The notes beneath the pieces were generated by a model. It had not been told where the DNA came from. It saw nothing but the letters and a program-made list of their open reading frames with translations, and did not search any database. Positions 54,756 through 64,000 of a stretch of 64,000 bases of DNA are shown here, piece by piece. Location: assembly GCA_014879565.1 (NCBI GenBank), contig JACSRW010000017.1, forward strand, positions 33,551 through 97,550. The letters are read 5' to 3'. Source of the stretch: Chitinophagaceae bacterium (GTDB taxonomy: Bacteria; Bacteroidota; Bacteroidia; Chitinophagales; Chitinophagaceae). The position numbers and the translations under genes are program-made. How positions within the stretch are numbered: position 1 is the first letter of the stretch; each line of letters begins with the position of its first letter.

Positions 54756-55616
54756 ATGACAGAAACATTAAAAATTGCTGTGCAGAAATCGGGACGTTTG
54801 TATGAAGGATCCATGAAACTGCTGAAAGAATGTGGCATTGAAGTCAGCAACGGGAACAACCAGCTGCGGGTGAAAGCCGCTAATTTCCCGGCAGAAATCT
54901 TTTTCCTGCGGGACGATGATATCCCGGAATATGTGCAGGACGGTGTGGCCGATATCGGTTTTGTAGGCGAAAATGTGGTACGGGAAAAAAATAAAGACAC
55001 GGAAGTACACGAAAAACTGGGCTTTGGGAAATGCCGGTTATCCATTGCCATTCCTAAAAATGCCGGGGTTCAAAAACCGGCTGAACTGGAAGGAAAACGG
55101 ATTGCGACCAGCTACCCCGTGATCCTCCGGCAGTACCTGGAAAAAAACAATATCAGGGCCTCTATCCATGAAATCAGCGGATCGGTTGAAATTGCTCCCC
55201 GGATCGGTCTGGCCGACGCGATTTGTGACCTGGTCAGCTCCGGATCCACCCTTTTTACCAACGAGCTGAAAGAACTGGAAACCATTCTTCAGTCAGAAGC
55301 CGTCCTGATCAGTAACCAATTACTGCAGGCTGAGAAAAAAGCTATCCTTGATAGTCTTCTTTTCAGAATCCGTTCAGTGAAAAAAGCCCGGAACAACAAG
55401 TATGTCCTGCTGAATGCGCCCAATGAAAAACTGGAAGAGATCTGCCGCCTGCTGCCGGGCATGCGAAGCCCGACCGTTCTCCCCCTGGCAGAACCCGGCT
55501 GGAGCTCCGTACACTCGGTCATCAGCGAAAGTGATTTCTGGAACATCATTGAAAAACTAAAAAATGCCGGGGCCCAGGGTATCCTGATCATCCCGATTGA
55601 AAAAATGATTGTATGA
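54756..55616 (+). CDS. hisG: ATP phosphoribosyltransferase
   Basis: A 286-residue long-form HisG, the first and feedback-regulated step of histidine synthesis (PRPP plus ATP). The N-terminal catalytic lobes have LKIAVQKSGRLYEGSM, DDIPEYVQDGVADIGFVGEN, and the PRPP-loop region GSVEIAPRIGLADAICDLVSS, cut here to family features. The last roughly 75 residues (NAPNEKLEEICRLLPG, SPTVLPLAEPGW) form the ACT-like histidine-binding regulatory domain, so no HisZ partner is needed. Expression is also controlled by the leader-peptide attenuator. It overlaps hisD by 4 nt (ATGA). Confidence 0.97.
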   Translation: MTETLKIAVQKSGRLYEGSMKLLKECGIEVSNGNNQLRVKAANFPAEIFFLRDDDIPEYVQDGVADIGFVGENVVREKNKDTEVHEKLGFGKCRLSIAIPKNAGVQKPAELEGKRIATSYPVILRQYLEKNNIRASIHEISGSVEIAPRIGLADAICDLVSSGSTLFTNELKELETILQSEAVLISNQLLQAEKKAILDSLLFRIRSVKKARNNKYVLLNAPNEKLEEICRLLPGMRSPTVLPLAEPGWSSVHSVISESDFWNIIEKLKNAGAQGILIIPIEKMIV

Positions 55617-56896
55617 TTAACCGCTATTCAAATCCAGGCCCCGACGAATGGCCCGAACTGGCCAAAAGGCCCGTCAGAAATTTCAGGGAACTGGAAAAAC
55701 CGGTACGGTCCATACTTAAAAAAGTCCGGGAAAAAGGGGATAAAGCTGTCCGGAAATTCGGAAAAGAATTCGATGGTGTGCTGGTAAAAAAACTGGAGGT
55801 AAGTGAAAGCGAAATCAGCGAGGCATCCGCTTCTCTGGACGCTTCACTGAAGCAGGCAATTGACATGGCCATTGCGAATATTACGACCTTTCATCAGCAA
55901 CAGGCAGAAAGCCTCCCGGTTACCGAAACACAACCCGGTGTACAATGCTGGCGCCGGTCTCTGCCTGTTGAAAAAGTAGGTCTCTATATTCCCGGGGGAA
56001 CAGCGCCTCTTTTTTCCACCGTCCTGATGCTGGCCATACCTGCCCGGCTGGCCGGTTGCAGGCAAATTATCCTTTGCACTCCGCCATCCAAAGATGGCAG
56101 TGTACATCCCGCCATACTGTATGCAGCCCGGCAATGCGGCGTAACGGGCATCTTTAAAGCCGGAGGTGTTCAGGCCATCGGAGCAATGGCTTATGGCACT
56201 GAAAGCATCCCTGCCGTCTATAAAATATTCGGACCCGGTAACCAGTATGTAACCCTGGCTAAACAAATAGTGCAACAGGAATCAGTCGCAATTGATATGC
56301 CGGCCGGACCTTCCGAAGTCCTGATCATTGCCGATGACGCTGCTTATCCTGCTTTTGTTGCGGCAGACCTTCTTTCCCAGGCCGAACATGGACCCGATTC
56401 ACAGGTTGTGCTGCTGACCACATCCCCCGGCCTGGCCGAGGCGGTGGAAAAAGAACTGAAAGCCCAGCTCCGTTTGTTGCCCAGGCATAAACTGGCTGCC
56501 GAATCATTAAAACACAGCAAAATCATTTGCTTCGAAAACCTGGATATGGCAATAGCCTTTTCCAACCTGTATGCCCCTGAGCACCTGATACTGGCCTGTC
56601 AGGATGCCCGGCAACTGGCAGGACAGGTTAAAAATGCAGGCTCGGTGTTTATCGGTCATTTTACACCTGAAAGTGCCGGAGATTATGCCAGCGGCACCAA
56701 TCACACCCTGCCCACAAACGGCTATGCTGCTATGTACAGCGGGGTATCACTTGACAGTTTTGTTAAAAAAATCACTTTCCAGGAAATCAGCCGGGATGGT
56801 CTTGCCCGGATTGGCGGTGCCGTAATGACTATGGCAGCTGCGGAAGGCCTGGATGCCCATAAAAACGCCATCGCAATACGACTGAACTATGAATGA
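55613..56896 (+). CDS. hisD: Histidinol dehydrogenase
   Basis: A 427-residue Zn-dependent enzyme for the last two NAD-linked oxidations, L-histidinol to L-histidine. The family motifs are visible: [62 protein letters not shown] with the catalytic and metal His, and [15 protein letters not shown] at the C-terminus. The length is normal. It overlaps hisG by 4 nt and hisC by 8 nt, so translation is coupled. Confidence 0.97.
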   Translation: MINRYSNPGPDEWPELAKRPVRNFRELEKPVRSILKKVREKGDKAVRKFGKEFDGVLVKKLEVSESEISEASASLDASLKQAIDMAIANITTFHQQQAESLPVTETQPGVQCWRRSLPVEKVGLYIPGGTAPLFSTVLMLAIPARLAGCRQIILCTPPSKDGSVHPAILYAARQCGVTGIFKAGGVQAIGAMAYGTESIPAVYKIFGPGNQYVTLAKQIVQQESVAIDMPAGPSEVLIIADDAAYPAFVAADLLSQAEHGPDSQVVLLTTSPGLAEAVEKELKAQLRLLPRHKLAAESLKHSKIICFENLDMAIAFSNLYAPEHLILACQDARQLAGQVKNAGSVFIGHFTPESAGDYASGTNHTLPTNGYAAMYSGVSLDSFVKKITFQEISRDGLARIGGAVMTMAAAEGLDAHKNAIAIRLNYE

Positions 56897-57944
56897 ATTT
56901 AACCTTGACCGCCTGGTGCGGGAAAATATCCGGCGGATGACACCTTACTCATCTGCCCGTCATGAATTTACCGGCATGGCATCTGTATATCTCGATGCCA
57001 ATGAAAACGCATTTGGCTCTCCCTTACCTGATAATTACAACCGTTACCCGGATCCGCTTCAGCATAATCTGAAGGAAAAGATAAGCGCCGTAAAAGGAAT
57101 ACCGGCTCAGCATATCTTCCTGGGAAACGGGAGCGATGAAGCCATTGATCTGCTGTTCCGGATTTTTTGCGAACCCGGAAAAGACAATGTCATCATCTTC
57201 CCTCCCACTTACGGTATGTATGAAGTATGCGCCGAGGTCAATAATGTCAGCGTAAAAAAAGTACCCCTCACCCCCGCTTTTCAGATCGACCTGGAAGCGC
57301 TGGAAGCTGCGGTTGACGAAAACAGCAAACTGATATTTGTCTGTTCTCCGAACAACCCGACCGGCAACAGCATACACAGGCCGGACATAGAATTATTGCT
57401 GAACAATTTTGAGGGGCTGGTAGTGGTGGATGAAGCCTATATCAATTATGCCCGGCAAAAAACAATGATTCCGGAACTTACTGAATACCCCAACCTCGTG
57501 ATTTTACAGACCCTTTCCAAAGCCTGGGGACTGGCCGGGCTGCGGCTGGGAATGGCATTTGCATCCAATCCCGTCACGGAGCTGATGAACCGGGTAAAAT
57601 ATCCCTATAATATTAATACAGCCACCCAGCGGCTGGCAGAAGAAGCCCTCACCCGGATCAGCAGTGTGAATAACTGGACCCAGACTACAGTAAGGGAAAG
57701 AGAGGAACTCGCTGCTGCATTGGTCAGCCTGCCTTTTATAACAACCGTTTATCCTTCCGACGCCAATTTCCTGCTGGTAAAAATGGTAAATGCCCGCACT
57801 ATTTATGCATACCTGGCAGAAGCCGGGATCATCGTTCGTGACCGGTCAACGGTAATCTTATGTGATGACTGCCTTCGGATCACCATTGGCACCCCGGATG
57901 AAAACAGGCAATTACTGGAAGCATTGAAAAAATACAGCGCATGA
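56889..57944 (+). CDS. hisC: Histidinol-phosphate aminotransferase
   Basis: A 351-residue class I/II PLP aminotransferase. It converts imidazole acetol phosphate to L-histidinol phosphate. Motifs include [18 protein letters not shown] near the N-terminus, [14 protein letters not shown], the substrate-site [20 protein letters not shown], and the PLP Lys in [16 protein letters not shown]. It overlaps both neighbours in the operon (8 nt with hisD, 4 nt with hisB). Confidence 0.97.
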   Translation: MNEFNLDRLVRENIRRMTPYSSARHEFTGMASVYLDANENAFGSPLPDNYNRYPDPLQHNLKEKISAVKGIPAQHIFLGNGSDEAIDLLFRIFCEPGKDNVIIFPPTYGMYEVCAEVNNVSVKKVPLTPAFQIDLEALEAAVDENSKLIFVCSPNNPTGNSIHRPDIELLLNNFEGLVVVDEAYINYARQKTMIPELTEYPNLVILQTLSKAWGLAGLRLGMAFASNPVTELMNRVKYPYNINTATQRLAEEALTRISSVNNWTQTTVREREELAAALVSLPFITTVYPSDANFLLVKMVNARTIYAYLAEAGIIVRDRSTVILCDDCLRITIGTPDENRQLLEALKKYSA

Positions 57945-59080
57945 AAAAAATCCTATTCATTGACCGCGACGGCACCCTGATCAAAGAAGCTCCCCCGACC
58001 TATCAGATTGACTCAATTGACAAACTGGAGTTTTATCCTGATATGTTCACATGGCTTAAAAAAATCGCGGTGGAGCTGGATTATGAACTGGTAATGGTTA
58101 CCAACCAGGACGGGCTTGGCAGCCCCTCATACCCGGAAGAAACTTTCTGGCCGGTACAGGAACTGGTAATGAGAACCCTCGAAAACGAAGGTATCCGTTT
58201 CAGCGCGGTACATATTGACCGGAGTTTCCCGGCAGATCAGTTGCCTACCCGGAAACCGGGCACCGGCATGTTAACTTCCTACCTGAACAATACAGATTTT
58301 GACATTCCGGGTTCCTGTGTTATCGGAGACCGGATTACCGATGTACAACTGGCAAAAAACCTTGGTTGCCGGGCTATATGGCTGAACAGTGAACCCGGCC
58401 TCGGCGCAGGTGAAGTCAATGAACGGGAAGAACAGCTTCGTGCTGTGGTGGCCCTCGAAACGCTCAGCTGGAAAGACATTTATACCTATTTGCGGCTGGG
58501 GAAACGGGAAATCCGCCATGAACGGCTGACCAACGAAACAAAAATCAGCATCCGGCTTAACCTGGATGGCAACGGTATAACAGACATCAGGACCGGTCTT
58601 CATTTTTTTGACCATATGCTTGATCAGCTGGGCAGGCACAGCGGGGCGGATCTCAGTATCCGGACCGATGGAGACCTGCATATTGATGAGCATCATACGA
58701 TAGAAGATACAGGTATCGCGCTGGGCGAAGCATTTGCCAAAGCGCTGGGAGATAAAAGAGGGGTTGCCCGGTACGGCTTCTATCTCCCGATGGATGATGC
58801 CCTGGCACAGGTAGCCCTTGATTTCGGGGGCAGACCCTGGCTGGTCTGGGAAGCGGAATTCAAAAGAGAAAAAGTCGGGGATATGCCCACGGAAATGTTT
58901 TATCACTTTTTCAAATCCTTTTCTGATGCCGCACGCTGTAACCTGAATATTAAAGCTACAGGCGATAATGAGCATCATAAAATTGAGGCAATTTTCAAAG
59001 CCCTTGCCCGTGCTATAAAGATGGCTGTAAAACGCGACCCGGAGCATATGCAATTACCCAGTACCAAAGGCACTTTATAA
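57941..59080 (+). CDS. hisB: Bifunctional histidinol-phosphatase/IGP dehydratase
   Basis: A 379-residue fusion enzyme. Residues 1-165 form a HAD-type histidinol phosphatase ([12 protein letters not shown] with the nucleophile Asp, [14 protein letters not shown], and [14 protein letters not shown]). Residues about 185-379 are imidazoleglycerol-phosphate dehydratase with the metal-binding His motifs [28 protein letters not shown] and [14 protein letters not shown]. The fused form is found in Enterobacteria and many Bacteroidota. It overlaps hisC by 4 nt and its TAA overlaps the hisH ATG by 1 nt. Confidence 0.97.
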   Translation: MKKILFIDRDGTLIKEAPPTYQIDSIDKLEFYPDMFTWLKKIAVELDYELVMVTNQDGLGSPSYPEETFWPVQELVMRTLENEGIRFSAVHIDRSFPADQLPTRKPGTGMLTSYLNNTDFDIPGSCVIGDRITDVQLAKNLGCRAIWLNSEPGLGAGEVNEREEQLRAVVALETLSWKDIYTYLRLGKREIRHERLTNETKISIRLNLDGNGITDIRTGLHFFDHMLDQLGRHSGADLSIRTDGDLHIDEHHTIEDTGIALGEAFAKALGDKRGVARYGFYLPMDDALAQVALDFGGRPWLVWEAEFKREKVGDMPTEMFYHFFKSFSDAARCNLNIKATGDNEHHKIEAIFKALARAIKMAVKRDPEHMQLPSTKGTL

Positions 59081-59673
59081 TGAGAACGGTTATTATAAAA
59101 TACAATGCCGGCAACATACAGTCAGTGCTGTTTGCCCTCGAACGGATCGGTGTACAGGCAGTGGTAACCGATGATGCAGCACAGATCCTCGCGGCAGACC
59201 GGGTGATATTTCCCGGTGTGGGAGAAGCCAGTACCGCCATGCAGTACCTGCAGGAAAGAGCACTGGACAAACTGATCCTCTCGCTGAAACAACCCGTACT
59301 CGGAATTTGCCTCGGCATGCAATTACTGTGTACCCATTCTGAAGAAAATGACACGGCCTGTCTCGGTGTTTTTAAGGATGTCAGGGTACGCCGCTTTCCC
59401 CATTCCGGCAGCGGACTGAAAGTACCGCAAATGGGATGGAACAGTATCGGGGAGCTGACGGGGCCTTTGTTCAAAGAGGTGAATGAAAATACGTTTTGCT
59501 ATTTTGTACACAGCTATTATGCTGAACCCAATTCATTTTCCGTAGCCCGCACGGATTATATACTGCCTTATTGTTCCGCCCTGCAAATAGATAATTTTTA
59601 CGGCGTGCAGTTTCACCCTGAAAAGAGTGCGAAGGCCGGAGAACAGATACTGAAAAATTTTATTTATTGCTGA
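59080..59673 (+). CDS. hisH: Imidazole glycerol phosphate synthase, glutaminase subunit
   Basis: A 197-residue class I glutamine amidotransferase that feeds ammonia to HisF. The nucleophile Cys is in LGICLGMQLL, and the catalytic His-Glu pair is in GVQFHPEKSAKAG. The glycine-rich VIFPGVGEAS is present. The start overlaps the hisB stop by 1 nt (TAATG). hisA begins 1 nt after its stop. Confidence 0.97.
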   Translation: MRTVIIKYNAGNIQSVLFALERIGVQAVVTDDAAQILAADRVIFPGVGEASTAMQYLQERALDKLILSLKQPVLGICLGMQLLCTHSEENDTACLGVFKDVRVRRFPHSGSGLKVPQMGWNSIGELTGPLFKEVNENTFCYFVHSYYAEPNSFSVARTDYILPYCSALQIDNFYGVQFHPEKSAKAGEQILKNFIYC

Positions 59674-59674
59674 C

Positions 59675-60391
59675 ATGACTATTATTCCCGCTATTGATAT
59701 TATTGACGGAAAATGTGTCCGTCTGACAAAAGGAGATTACACACGGCTTACTCAGTATAATGAAGATCCGCTGGAAGTGGCCCTTCAATTTGAAGATGCC
59801 GGTCTGCGGCGTCTTCACCTGGTAGATCTTGACGGTGCCAGGGCCGGTGAAGTGAAAAACTGGAAGGTGCTGGAAAAAATTGCCGCCCGCACCCGGCTCA
59901 TCACTGACTTCAGCGGAGGAATCAGTTCAGAGAAAAATGCGGAAATCTGTTTTAATTCCGGAGCTGCCTATGCAGCTGTTGGCAGTATCGCCGTTAAAGA
60001 TGAAGAGGAACTGATCAGGTGGCTGCTGCGTTTCGGTCCTGACAAGTTTATCATCGGGGCAGATGTACGATTTGAAAAAATTGTAATCCGCGGATGGACT
60101 GAATCCACCTCACTGACTGTCTTTGACCTGATCGGTCGTTACCTGACCAAAGGCGTGAAACAGTACTTCTGTACGGATGTGGAAAAAGACGGCCTGTTAC
60201 AGGGCACGGCGATTGAACTCTACAAAAAAATCATGAACCGGCATCCCATGGCCGATCTGATCGCCAGTGGCGGTATTACGGAGATCAGGGAACTTGATGA
60301 ACTCCGGCAAGCAGGCTGTACCGGCGCCATTATCGGGAAAGCTATCTATGAAAACAAAATCCTTTTATCTGACCTGAAACGCTTTTTATAG
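59675..60391 (+). CDS. hisA: ProFAR isomerase
   Basis: A 238-residue (beta/alpha)8 enzyme that isomerises ProFAR to PRFAR. The N-terminus [19 protein letters not shown] holds the catalytic Asp. The phosphate-binding glycines are in [12 protein letters not shown] and [12 protein letters not shown]. The second-half Asp is in [12 protein letters not shown]. The start is 1 nt after hisH; hisF begins 1 nt after its stop. Confidence 0.97.
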   Translation: MTIIPAIDIIDGKCVRLTKGDYTRLTQYNEDPLEVALQFEDAGLRRLHLVDLDGARAGEVKNWKVLEKIAARTRLITDFSGGISSEKNAEICFNSGAAYAAVGSIAVKDEEELIRWLLRFGPDKFIIGADVRFEKIVIRGWTESTSLTVFDLIGRYLTKGVKQYFCTDVEKDGLLQGTAIELYKKIMNRHPMADLIASGGITEIRELDELRQAGCTGAIIGKAIYENKILLSDLKRFL

Positions 60392-60392
60392 C

Positions 60393-61148
60393 ATGTTAAC
60401 GAAACGAATCATACCCTGCCTGGATATAAAGGATGGCCGTACGGTCAAAGGCACCAATTTTCTTCAATTGCGTGATGCCGGTGACCCGGTGGAACTGGCT
60501 GTCAGGTACTGCGAAGAAGGAGCAGATGAACTGGTTTTTCTGGATATAACCGCAACTACGGAAAGAAGAAAAACCCTTGCAGGTCTTGTCAGGCAGATTG
60601 CCACCCATATCAATATCCCCTTCACCGTCGGCGGAGGTATTCACAGCAAAGAGGATGTCAGCCTCCTGCTCGACAATGGCGCAGATAAAATTTCTGTTAA
60701 TACTTCTGCCGTTAACAATCCCGGTCTGATAAATAAGCTTTCCGGAGAATTCGGCAGCCAGTGTGTGGTGCTGGCCATTGACGCGAAACTGATTGATGGA
60801 ACCTGGATGGTCGTAACCCATGGCGGCCGCCAGCCTACCCCGCTGAAAGCAATAGACTGGGCGCTGGAGGGAACATCCCGGGGCGCAGGGGAAATCCTGC
60901 TGACATCAATGGAAAATGACGGCACCAAAACCGGTTTCGCCCTTGAACTGACAAGGCAAATCAGCGGAGCGGTACCTGTACCTGTAATTGCATCGGGAGG
61001 AGCCGGGACAAAGGAACATTTTGCAGAAGTGTTTACAGAGGGAAAGGCCGATGCTGCCCTGGCTGCCAGTATTTTTCATTTCGGGGAAATACCGGTACCG
61101 GAATTAAAGCGATATTTATCTGCCCGTAATATACCTGTCAGAATATGA
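60393..61148 (+). CDS. hisF: Imidazole glycerol phosphate synthase, cyclase subunit
   Basis: A 251-residue TIM barrel that closes the imidazole ring with ammonia from HisH. The first catalytic Asp is in [19 protein letters not shown]. The second is in [15 protein letters not shown]. Phosphate sites are [11 protein letters not shown] and [13 protein letters not shown]. Its TGA overlaps the ATG of the small membrane ORF by 4 nt. Confidence 0.97.
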   Translation: MLTKRIIPCLDIKDGRTVKGTNFLQLRDAGDPVELAVRYCEEGADELVFLDITATTERRKTLAGLVRQIATHINIPFTVGGGIHSKEDVSLLLDNGADKISVNTSAVNNPGLINKLSGEFGSQCVVLAIDAKLIDGTWMVVTHGGRQPTPLKAIDWALEGTSRGAGEILLTSMENDGTKTGFALELTRQISGAVPVPVIASGGAGTKEHFAEVFTEGKADAALAASIFHFGEIPVPELKRYLSARNIPVRI

Positions 61149-61333
61149 TACCGATTGTGATTGCCGGTTTTTTCATTGCCTGGTTCCTGTTTTTCCAAAT
61201 CAACCGTAAAACAGCAGCGCGAAATGCCGAAAGACATGAACGAAAAAAAGAACGCTACCGCCAGTTGCTGGATACCTTAACGAAAAAAAACAACACAGAA
61301 TCACCAGAAAAAAACAATACCGATGAACCCTGA
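61145..61333 (+). CDS. Small single-helix membrane protein embedded in the his operon
   Basis: A 62-residue protein with one membrane helix at the N-terminus ([18 protein letters not shown]), then a very basic helical tail ([20 protein letters not shown]) and a Lys/Asn/Glu-rich end. The start overlaps the hisF stop by 4 nt (ATGA) and the end overlaps hisIE by 11 nt, so it is translated with the operon. I do not recognise a family. The positive residues after the helix suggest N-out, C-in topology. A role in localising or scaffolding the His enzymes is speculation. Overlap geometry and composition both support a real gene. Confidence 0.8.
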   Translation: MIPIVIAGFFIAWFLFFQINRKTAARNAERHERKKERYRQLLDTLTKKNNTESPEKNNTDEP

Positions 61334-61913
61334 TTTTTCAAAATATACGGATGGATTGCTGCCTGTCATAGTTCAGGATGCGGCTACAAACCGGGTGCTG
61401 ATGCTGGGTTTTATGAACCAGGAGGCCCTTGATATATCCCGGAAAGAAGGGAAGGTGACATTTTTCAGCCGCAGTAAAAACAGGCTCTGGACCAAAGGAG
61501 AGTCATCCGGGCATTTCCTCTTTGTCAAAGACATGCTGCTTGACTGCGACAAAGATACCTTGCTGGTGAAAGCCACACCCGCCGGACCTGTCTGCCATAC
61601 CGGTGCGGATACCTGTTTTAATGAAACCAACCCGGCTTTTAGTCTGGAACAGCTTGAACAGGTAATAGCAGACCGGAAAAATAATCCATCTGAAAAATCC
61701 TATACCGCTTCACTTTTTGCAAAAGGGATCAATAAGGTCGCGCAGAAAGTCGGGGAAGAAGCCGTGGAACTCGTCATAGAGAGCAAGGATAACAACGAAG
61801 AACTCTTTCTGGGAGAAGCGGCTGATCTGCTTTTTCATTACCTGGTGCTGCTTCACTGCAAGGGATATCAGTTATCCGATGTTATAAACGTATTGAGTAA
61901 AAGACACCGGTAA
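61323..61913 (+). CDS. hisIE: Bifunctional phosphoribosyl-AMP cyclohydrolase/phosphoribosyl-ATP pyrophosphatase
   Basis: A 196-residue fusion protein for steps two and three. Residues 1-100 are the HisI cyclohydrolase with SRSKNRLWTKGESSGHF and the metal-binding Cys residues in DCDKD and VCHTGADTCF. Residues about 105-196 are the HisE all-alpha pyrophosphatase (KVAQKVGEEAVELVIES, EAADLLFHYLVLL). It is the last gene of the operon. The convergent histidine kinase ends 7 nt away, and I see no terminator in the gap. Confidence 0.97.
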   Translation: MNPDFSKYTDGLLPVIVQDAATNRVLMLGFMNQEALDISRKEGKVTFFSRSKNRLWTKGESSGHFLFVKDMLLDCDKDTLLVKATPAGPVCHTGADTCFNETNPAFSLEQLEQVIADRKNNPSEKSYTASLFAKGINKVAQKVGEEAVELVIESKDNNEELFLGEAADLLFHYLVLLHCKGYQLSDVINVLSKRHR

Positions 61914-61919
61914 AACCAT

Positions 61920-63443
61920 TTAAAGGGGTAAAGACACGCGCAGGATGCAGCCGTTACCGGGTGCGGACAGAATTTCTGCATTCCCCTCATAATATCGGGT
62001 TCTTTCATAAATACTTGAAAGCCCGATTCCCCGGAATGTCTGATTGGGATCAAAACCGTTTCCGTTATCCCGGATTTCCAAAACCACATCGGTAAGTGTA
62101 CAATGAAGGGCAAGTTCAACCCGGCTGGCGCCGCTGTGTTTGATGATATTCTTCAGTTGCTCCTGTATAATCCGGAAAAGAGTGATTTTCTTATCTCCCG
62201 AAAGCAATTCCGCACAATTATCAAAACGGAAATCTGTTTCTATCCGGGTGGTCACCCGCACATCTTCCAGCAGTTGCCTGATGCAGGACACCAGGTTATT
62301 CTCCCTGAGAACCGGTGTAACCAGCTCGCGGGAAAGTTTACGGATCTCTTCTACTGCCAGGCTGATATAATCCAGTCCTTTTTGTCTGACGGCGGTCTGC
62401 TCTTTGCCGGCCGGTTGGAGCATTTCCAAAAAAAGTTTTGCGGAAGAAAGTATCTGATTAACATTATCATGCAACTCCATCCCGATCCGGGTTCTTTCTC
62501 TCTCCTGTGCCTGAATAATAGTATCAGTCAGTTCTTTCTGCCTTTGTAAACGTTCCTGGATCAGCCGGCTTTCCATCTCTTTAATATCACTGTTATCCTG
62601 GATGGAGCCGATCATTTTTACAGGGAGTCCGTTTTCATACACAATAAACCCTTTGTCCCGCATAGGTTTATAAGTGCCGTCTGCACATTTGAACCGGTAT
62701 TCTTCCTGCCAGGAAAACAAACCCGCTTCTGTACTTTTCCGGACCGTCTCCCCTACCCGGGTGCGGTCTTCCGGATGTATCCGCCGAAGCCACCAGGAAA
62801 GTCCGCGGGAAGCCTGTGGAAAGAAGCCCGTCATTTCCATCAGCGCTTCATTCCGGAAGATTTGCCCGGTCTGCATATCCCATTCCCAGATTGCGTCTGA
62901 AGTGGCTCGGCTGAGCATCAGCAGGCGTTCATTCATCTTTCTGAGTTCGGCTTCCGCTTTGTTTTTTTCTGTAAGATTCACCGCATGGCCACCCAGCAGT
63001 TTTTTTCCGCGGCAATCGTTAATCGGAAAGATATTGATATGATAAACAGCAGTGCTTCCGTCTGCCCATTTAATATCCTGTAAGAGTTCATGCTGTTCCC
63101 CGGTAGCCAGCACATGCTGGTGCTTCTCAAAAAGTGTTTCGCTTAAATCGGCCGGCATCAGTTCCGGTATAGATTTGTTAACCGCATCGGATTCCTCTAA
63201 ACCGAAAATTTCATAAAATTTCCGGCTGGCATACTGCAGACTGATGTTTTCATCCACTACCCAGGCCATATTCGGCGTTCTTTCCATAAAGGATTTCAGC
63301 ACTGCATTCTTTTCCTGCAGCACCCCGATCAGTTGTGCCGCCGGATCCTGACCGTTAACCCTATATACAGGTTGGGAATCCGTCAATGGCTGCTGGTGTT
63401 CCTCTTCATTGTTATGTTTCAAAGCACTCCCCATTTCCTTCAT
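61920..63443 (-). CDS. PAS-domain sensor histidine kinase (HisKA_3 type)
   Basis: A 507-residue soluble kinase without membrane helices. Residues about 50-160 are a PAS domain (RTPNMAWVVDENISLQY); a second PAS plus PAC covers about 170-290 (SDAIWEWDMQTGQIFR, PEDRTRVGETVRKS). A short coiled-coil precedes the dimerisation and phosphoacceptor helix MELHDNVNQILSSAK with the phospho-His. The ATPase domain ends with DNGNGFDPNQTFRGIGLSSI. This is the NarL/DegS-type (HWE/HisKA_3-like) kinase that usually pairs with a LuxR-type regulator. The start (ATG 63443) overlaps the stop of a receiver-only regulator by 4 nt. The signal sensed is unknown. Confidence 0.92.
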   Translation of the reverse strand: MKEMGSALKHNNEEEHQQPLTDSQPVYRVNGQDPAAQLIGVLQEKNAVLKSFMERTPNMAWVVDENISLQYASRKFYEIFGLEESDAVNKSIPELMPADLSETLFEKHQHVLATGEQHELLQDIKWADGSTAVYHINIFPINDCRGKKLLGGHAVNLTEKNKAEAELRKMNERLLMLSRATSDAIWEWDMQTGQIFRNEALMEMTGFFPQASRGLSWWLRRIHPEDRTRVGETVRKSTEAGLFSWQEEYRFKCADGTYKPMRDKGFIVYENGLPVKMIGSIQDNSDIKEMESRLIQERLQRQKELTDTIIQAQERERTRIGMELHDNVNQILSSAKLFLEMLQPAGKEQTAVRQKGLDYISLAVEEIRKLSRELVTPVLRENNLVSCIRQLLEDVRVTTRIETDFRFDNCAELLSGDKKITLFRIIQEQLKNIIKHSGASRVELALHCTLTDVVLEIRDNGNGFDPNQTFRGIGLSSIYERTRYYEGNAEILSAPGNGCILRVSLPL

Positions 63444-63847
63444 AATGTATTTCTAAACGATTTTTCCGGCAACCCGGCAATAATTTCTTCCAGAATAACC
63501 GGCAGTCGCATGATTTCATTGGTTTTATCCAGAAAGGCTGCGGCACCCAGTTCCCGGCATCTTTCCCGGATAATACCGCCTGTTTCATTTGTCAGCATAA
63601 TCACAATGGTATCCGGATGCTGTTCTTTAATATAGGCCAGCAATTCCATACCTCCCTTTCCGGGCATATGAATGTCCAGTAATACGATTGCAGGCTTTTT
63701 CTCCTTTATTCGGGTAAAGGCTTCATCCAGGCTGCGGGCAGAAACAGTGGTAACGGAATAGTGTAATTCTTCCAGTAAAGCAGTCAGCCGGTTTAAAAAC
63801 CGGATGTTATCATCAACAAGCAGTATGTGTAATGAAGTTTTCAGCAA
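63440..63847 (-). CDS. Receiver-only response regulator (TTG start)
   Basis: A 135-residue CheY-like protein. The acidic pair is LLVDDN, the phospho-Asp is in IVLLDIHMPGKGG, the conserved Thr is in IMLTNET, and the Lys in FLDKTNE. There is no output domain. It overlaps the histidine kinase gene by 4 nt (ATGA) and is upstream of it in the same operon. In-frame TAA at 63857-63859 is followed only by TTG and CTG codons before the conserved ILLVDD, so TTG at 63847 is the start. It probably receives phosphate from the kinase; where it passes the signal is not visible. Confidence 0.9.
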   Translation of the reverse strand: MLKTSLHILLVDDNIRFLNRLTALLEELHYSVTTVSARSLDEAFTRIKEKKPAIVLLDIHMPGKGGMELLAYIKEQHPDTIVIMLTNETGGIIRERCRELGAAAFLDKTNEIMRLPVILEEIIAGLPEKSFRNTL

Positions 63848-63881
63848 AGGATCAGGTTAAACAGGATTCAGATTCCGGATC

Positions 63882-63910
63882 AAAAAAAAGAAAAGCCCCG
63901 GCAAGGGGCT
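63882..63910 (-). terminator. Intrinsic terminator, minus strand
   Basis: On the minus strand, hairpin AGCCCC, loop TTGCC, GGGGCT is followed by TTTCTTTTTTTT. It stops transcripts arriving from the right, before the response-regulator gene, so it marks the end of a gene beyond the window or at its edge. Confidence 0.75.
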
Positions 63911-63937
63911 GTAAACCAAATTGGCATATATATTGTA

Positions 63938-64000
63938 TTAGCTACGACTTAATCTGACAGTTAGGGTTAACTTTAGAGTAACAACAAACCAAAGTTTAAC
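63938..64000 (-). other. Possible 3' end of a gene cut by the window edge
   Basis: On the minus strand one frame is open from the right edge for 20 codons (VKLWFVVTLKLTLTVRLSRS) and ends in TAA, 27 nt before a minus-strand terminator. That placement fits the tail of a gene lying mostly outside the window. The stretch is too short to name or to exclude chance. Confidence 0.25.

Overview
The window reads as chromosomal DNA from a Bacteroidota bacterium, most likely of the Chitinophagaceae or a close relative. The evidence is convergent. Two secreted peptidases carry type IX secretion (T9SS) C-terminal sorting domains. There is a TonB-dependent receptor with a carboxypeptidase-like N-terminal extension. 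The block rpmB-rpmG-DUF4295-ftsY-rimO is present, and DUF4295 is a Bacteroidota family. DUF6526 and HU-CCDC81 proteins occur. Start codons lack Shine-Dalgarno sequences and have A-rich upstream regions, and several promoters match the Bacteroidota consensus (TTTG, about 19 nt, TAnnTTTG). I see no plasmid, phage, insertion sequence, CRISPR, tRNA or rRNA signal. No gene-free gap exceeds 300 bases; the longest is the divergent region 30606-30884.

Layout. 2-3355: C-terminal part of a TPR protein with a degenerate caspase-like domain followed by an intact one. 3350-5809: aldehyde dehydrogenase plus DapA-family enzyme, a pair typical of hydroxyproline or sugar-acid catabolism. 5944-9885: T9SS-exported subtilisin-like protease. 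9936-12008: polyphosphate kinase. 12206-21163: a giant exported protein of about 2740 residues and a coupled four-helix membrane protein. 21192-23428: ferritin-VIT1 metal exporter and two small Bacteroidota envelope proteins. 23462-24289: MORN-like repeat protein. 24405-27606: ribosome and SRP operon. 27845-29248: lipoamide dehydrogenase. 29376-32588: M43 protease, glutaminyl cyclase lipoprotein, methyltransferase. 32633-37990: three-gene envelope module (TPR, outer-membrane barrel, HU-CCDC81 membrane protein). 38175-44996: thioesterase, site-2 protease, DUF6526, DacB, CinA, E2 acyltransferase, SixA-like phosphatase. 45082-53841: conserved hypothetical, S9 peptidase, TonB receptor, EamA transporter, Dol-P-Man-type glycosyltransferase, DEDDh exonuclease. 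54072-54558: small lipoprotein and YtxJ. 54592-61913: a complete histidine operon, hisGDCBHAF-orf62-hisIE, preceded by a leader peptide with six His codons and an attenuator hairpin. 61920-63847: response regulator and PAS histidine kinase.

The most unusual non-coding signal is a set of degenerate, roughly 7-nt-period repeats at gene junctions. One family (GGCAATA/GGCAATG on the coding strand) lies directly 3' of four minus-strand genes. In three of them it supplies the stop codon and the last residues (G-Q-stop). Different short-period repeats with the same placement occupy successive junctions of the rpmG-DUF4295-ftsY-rimO operon. Several are followed by CAAAC-rich DNA just before the next start codon.

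All calls come from reading the sequence and from family knowledge. No database search or structure prediction was run.
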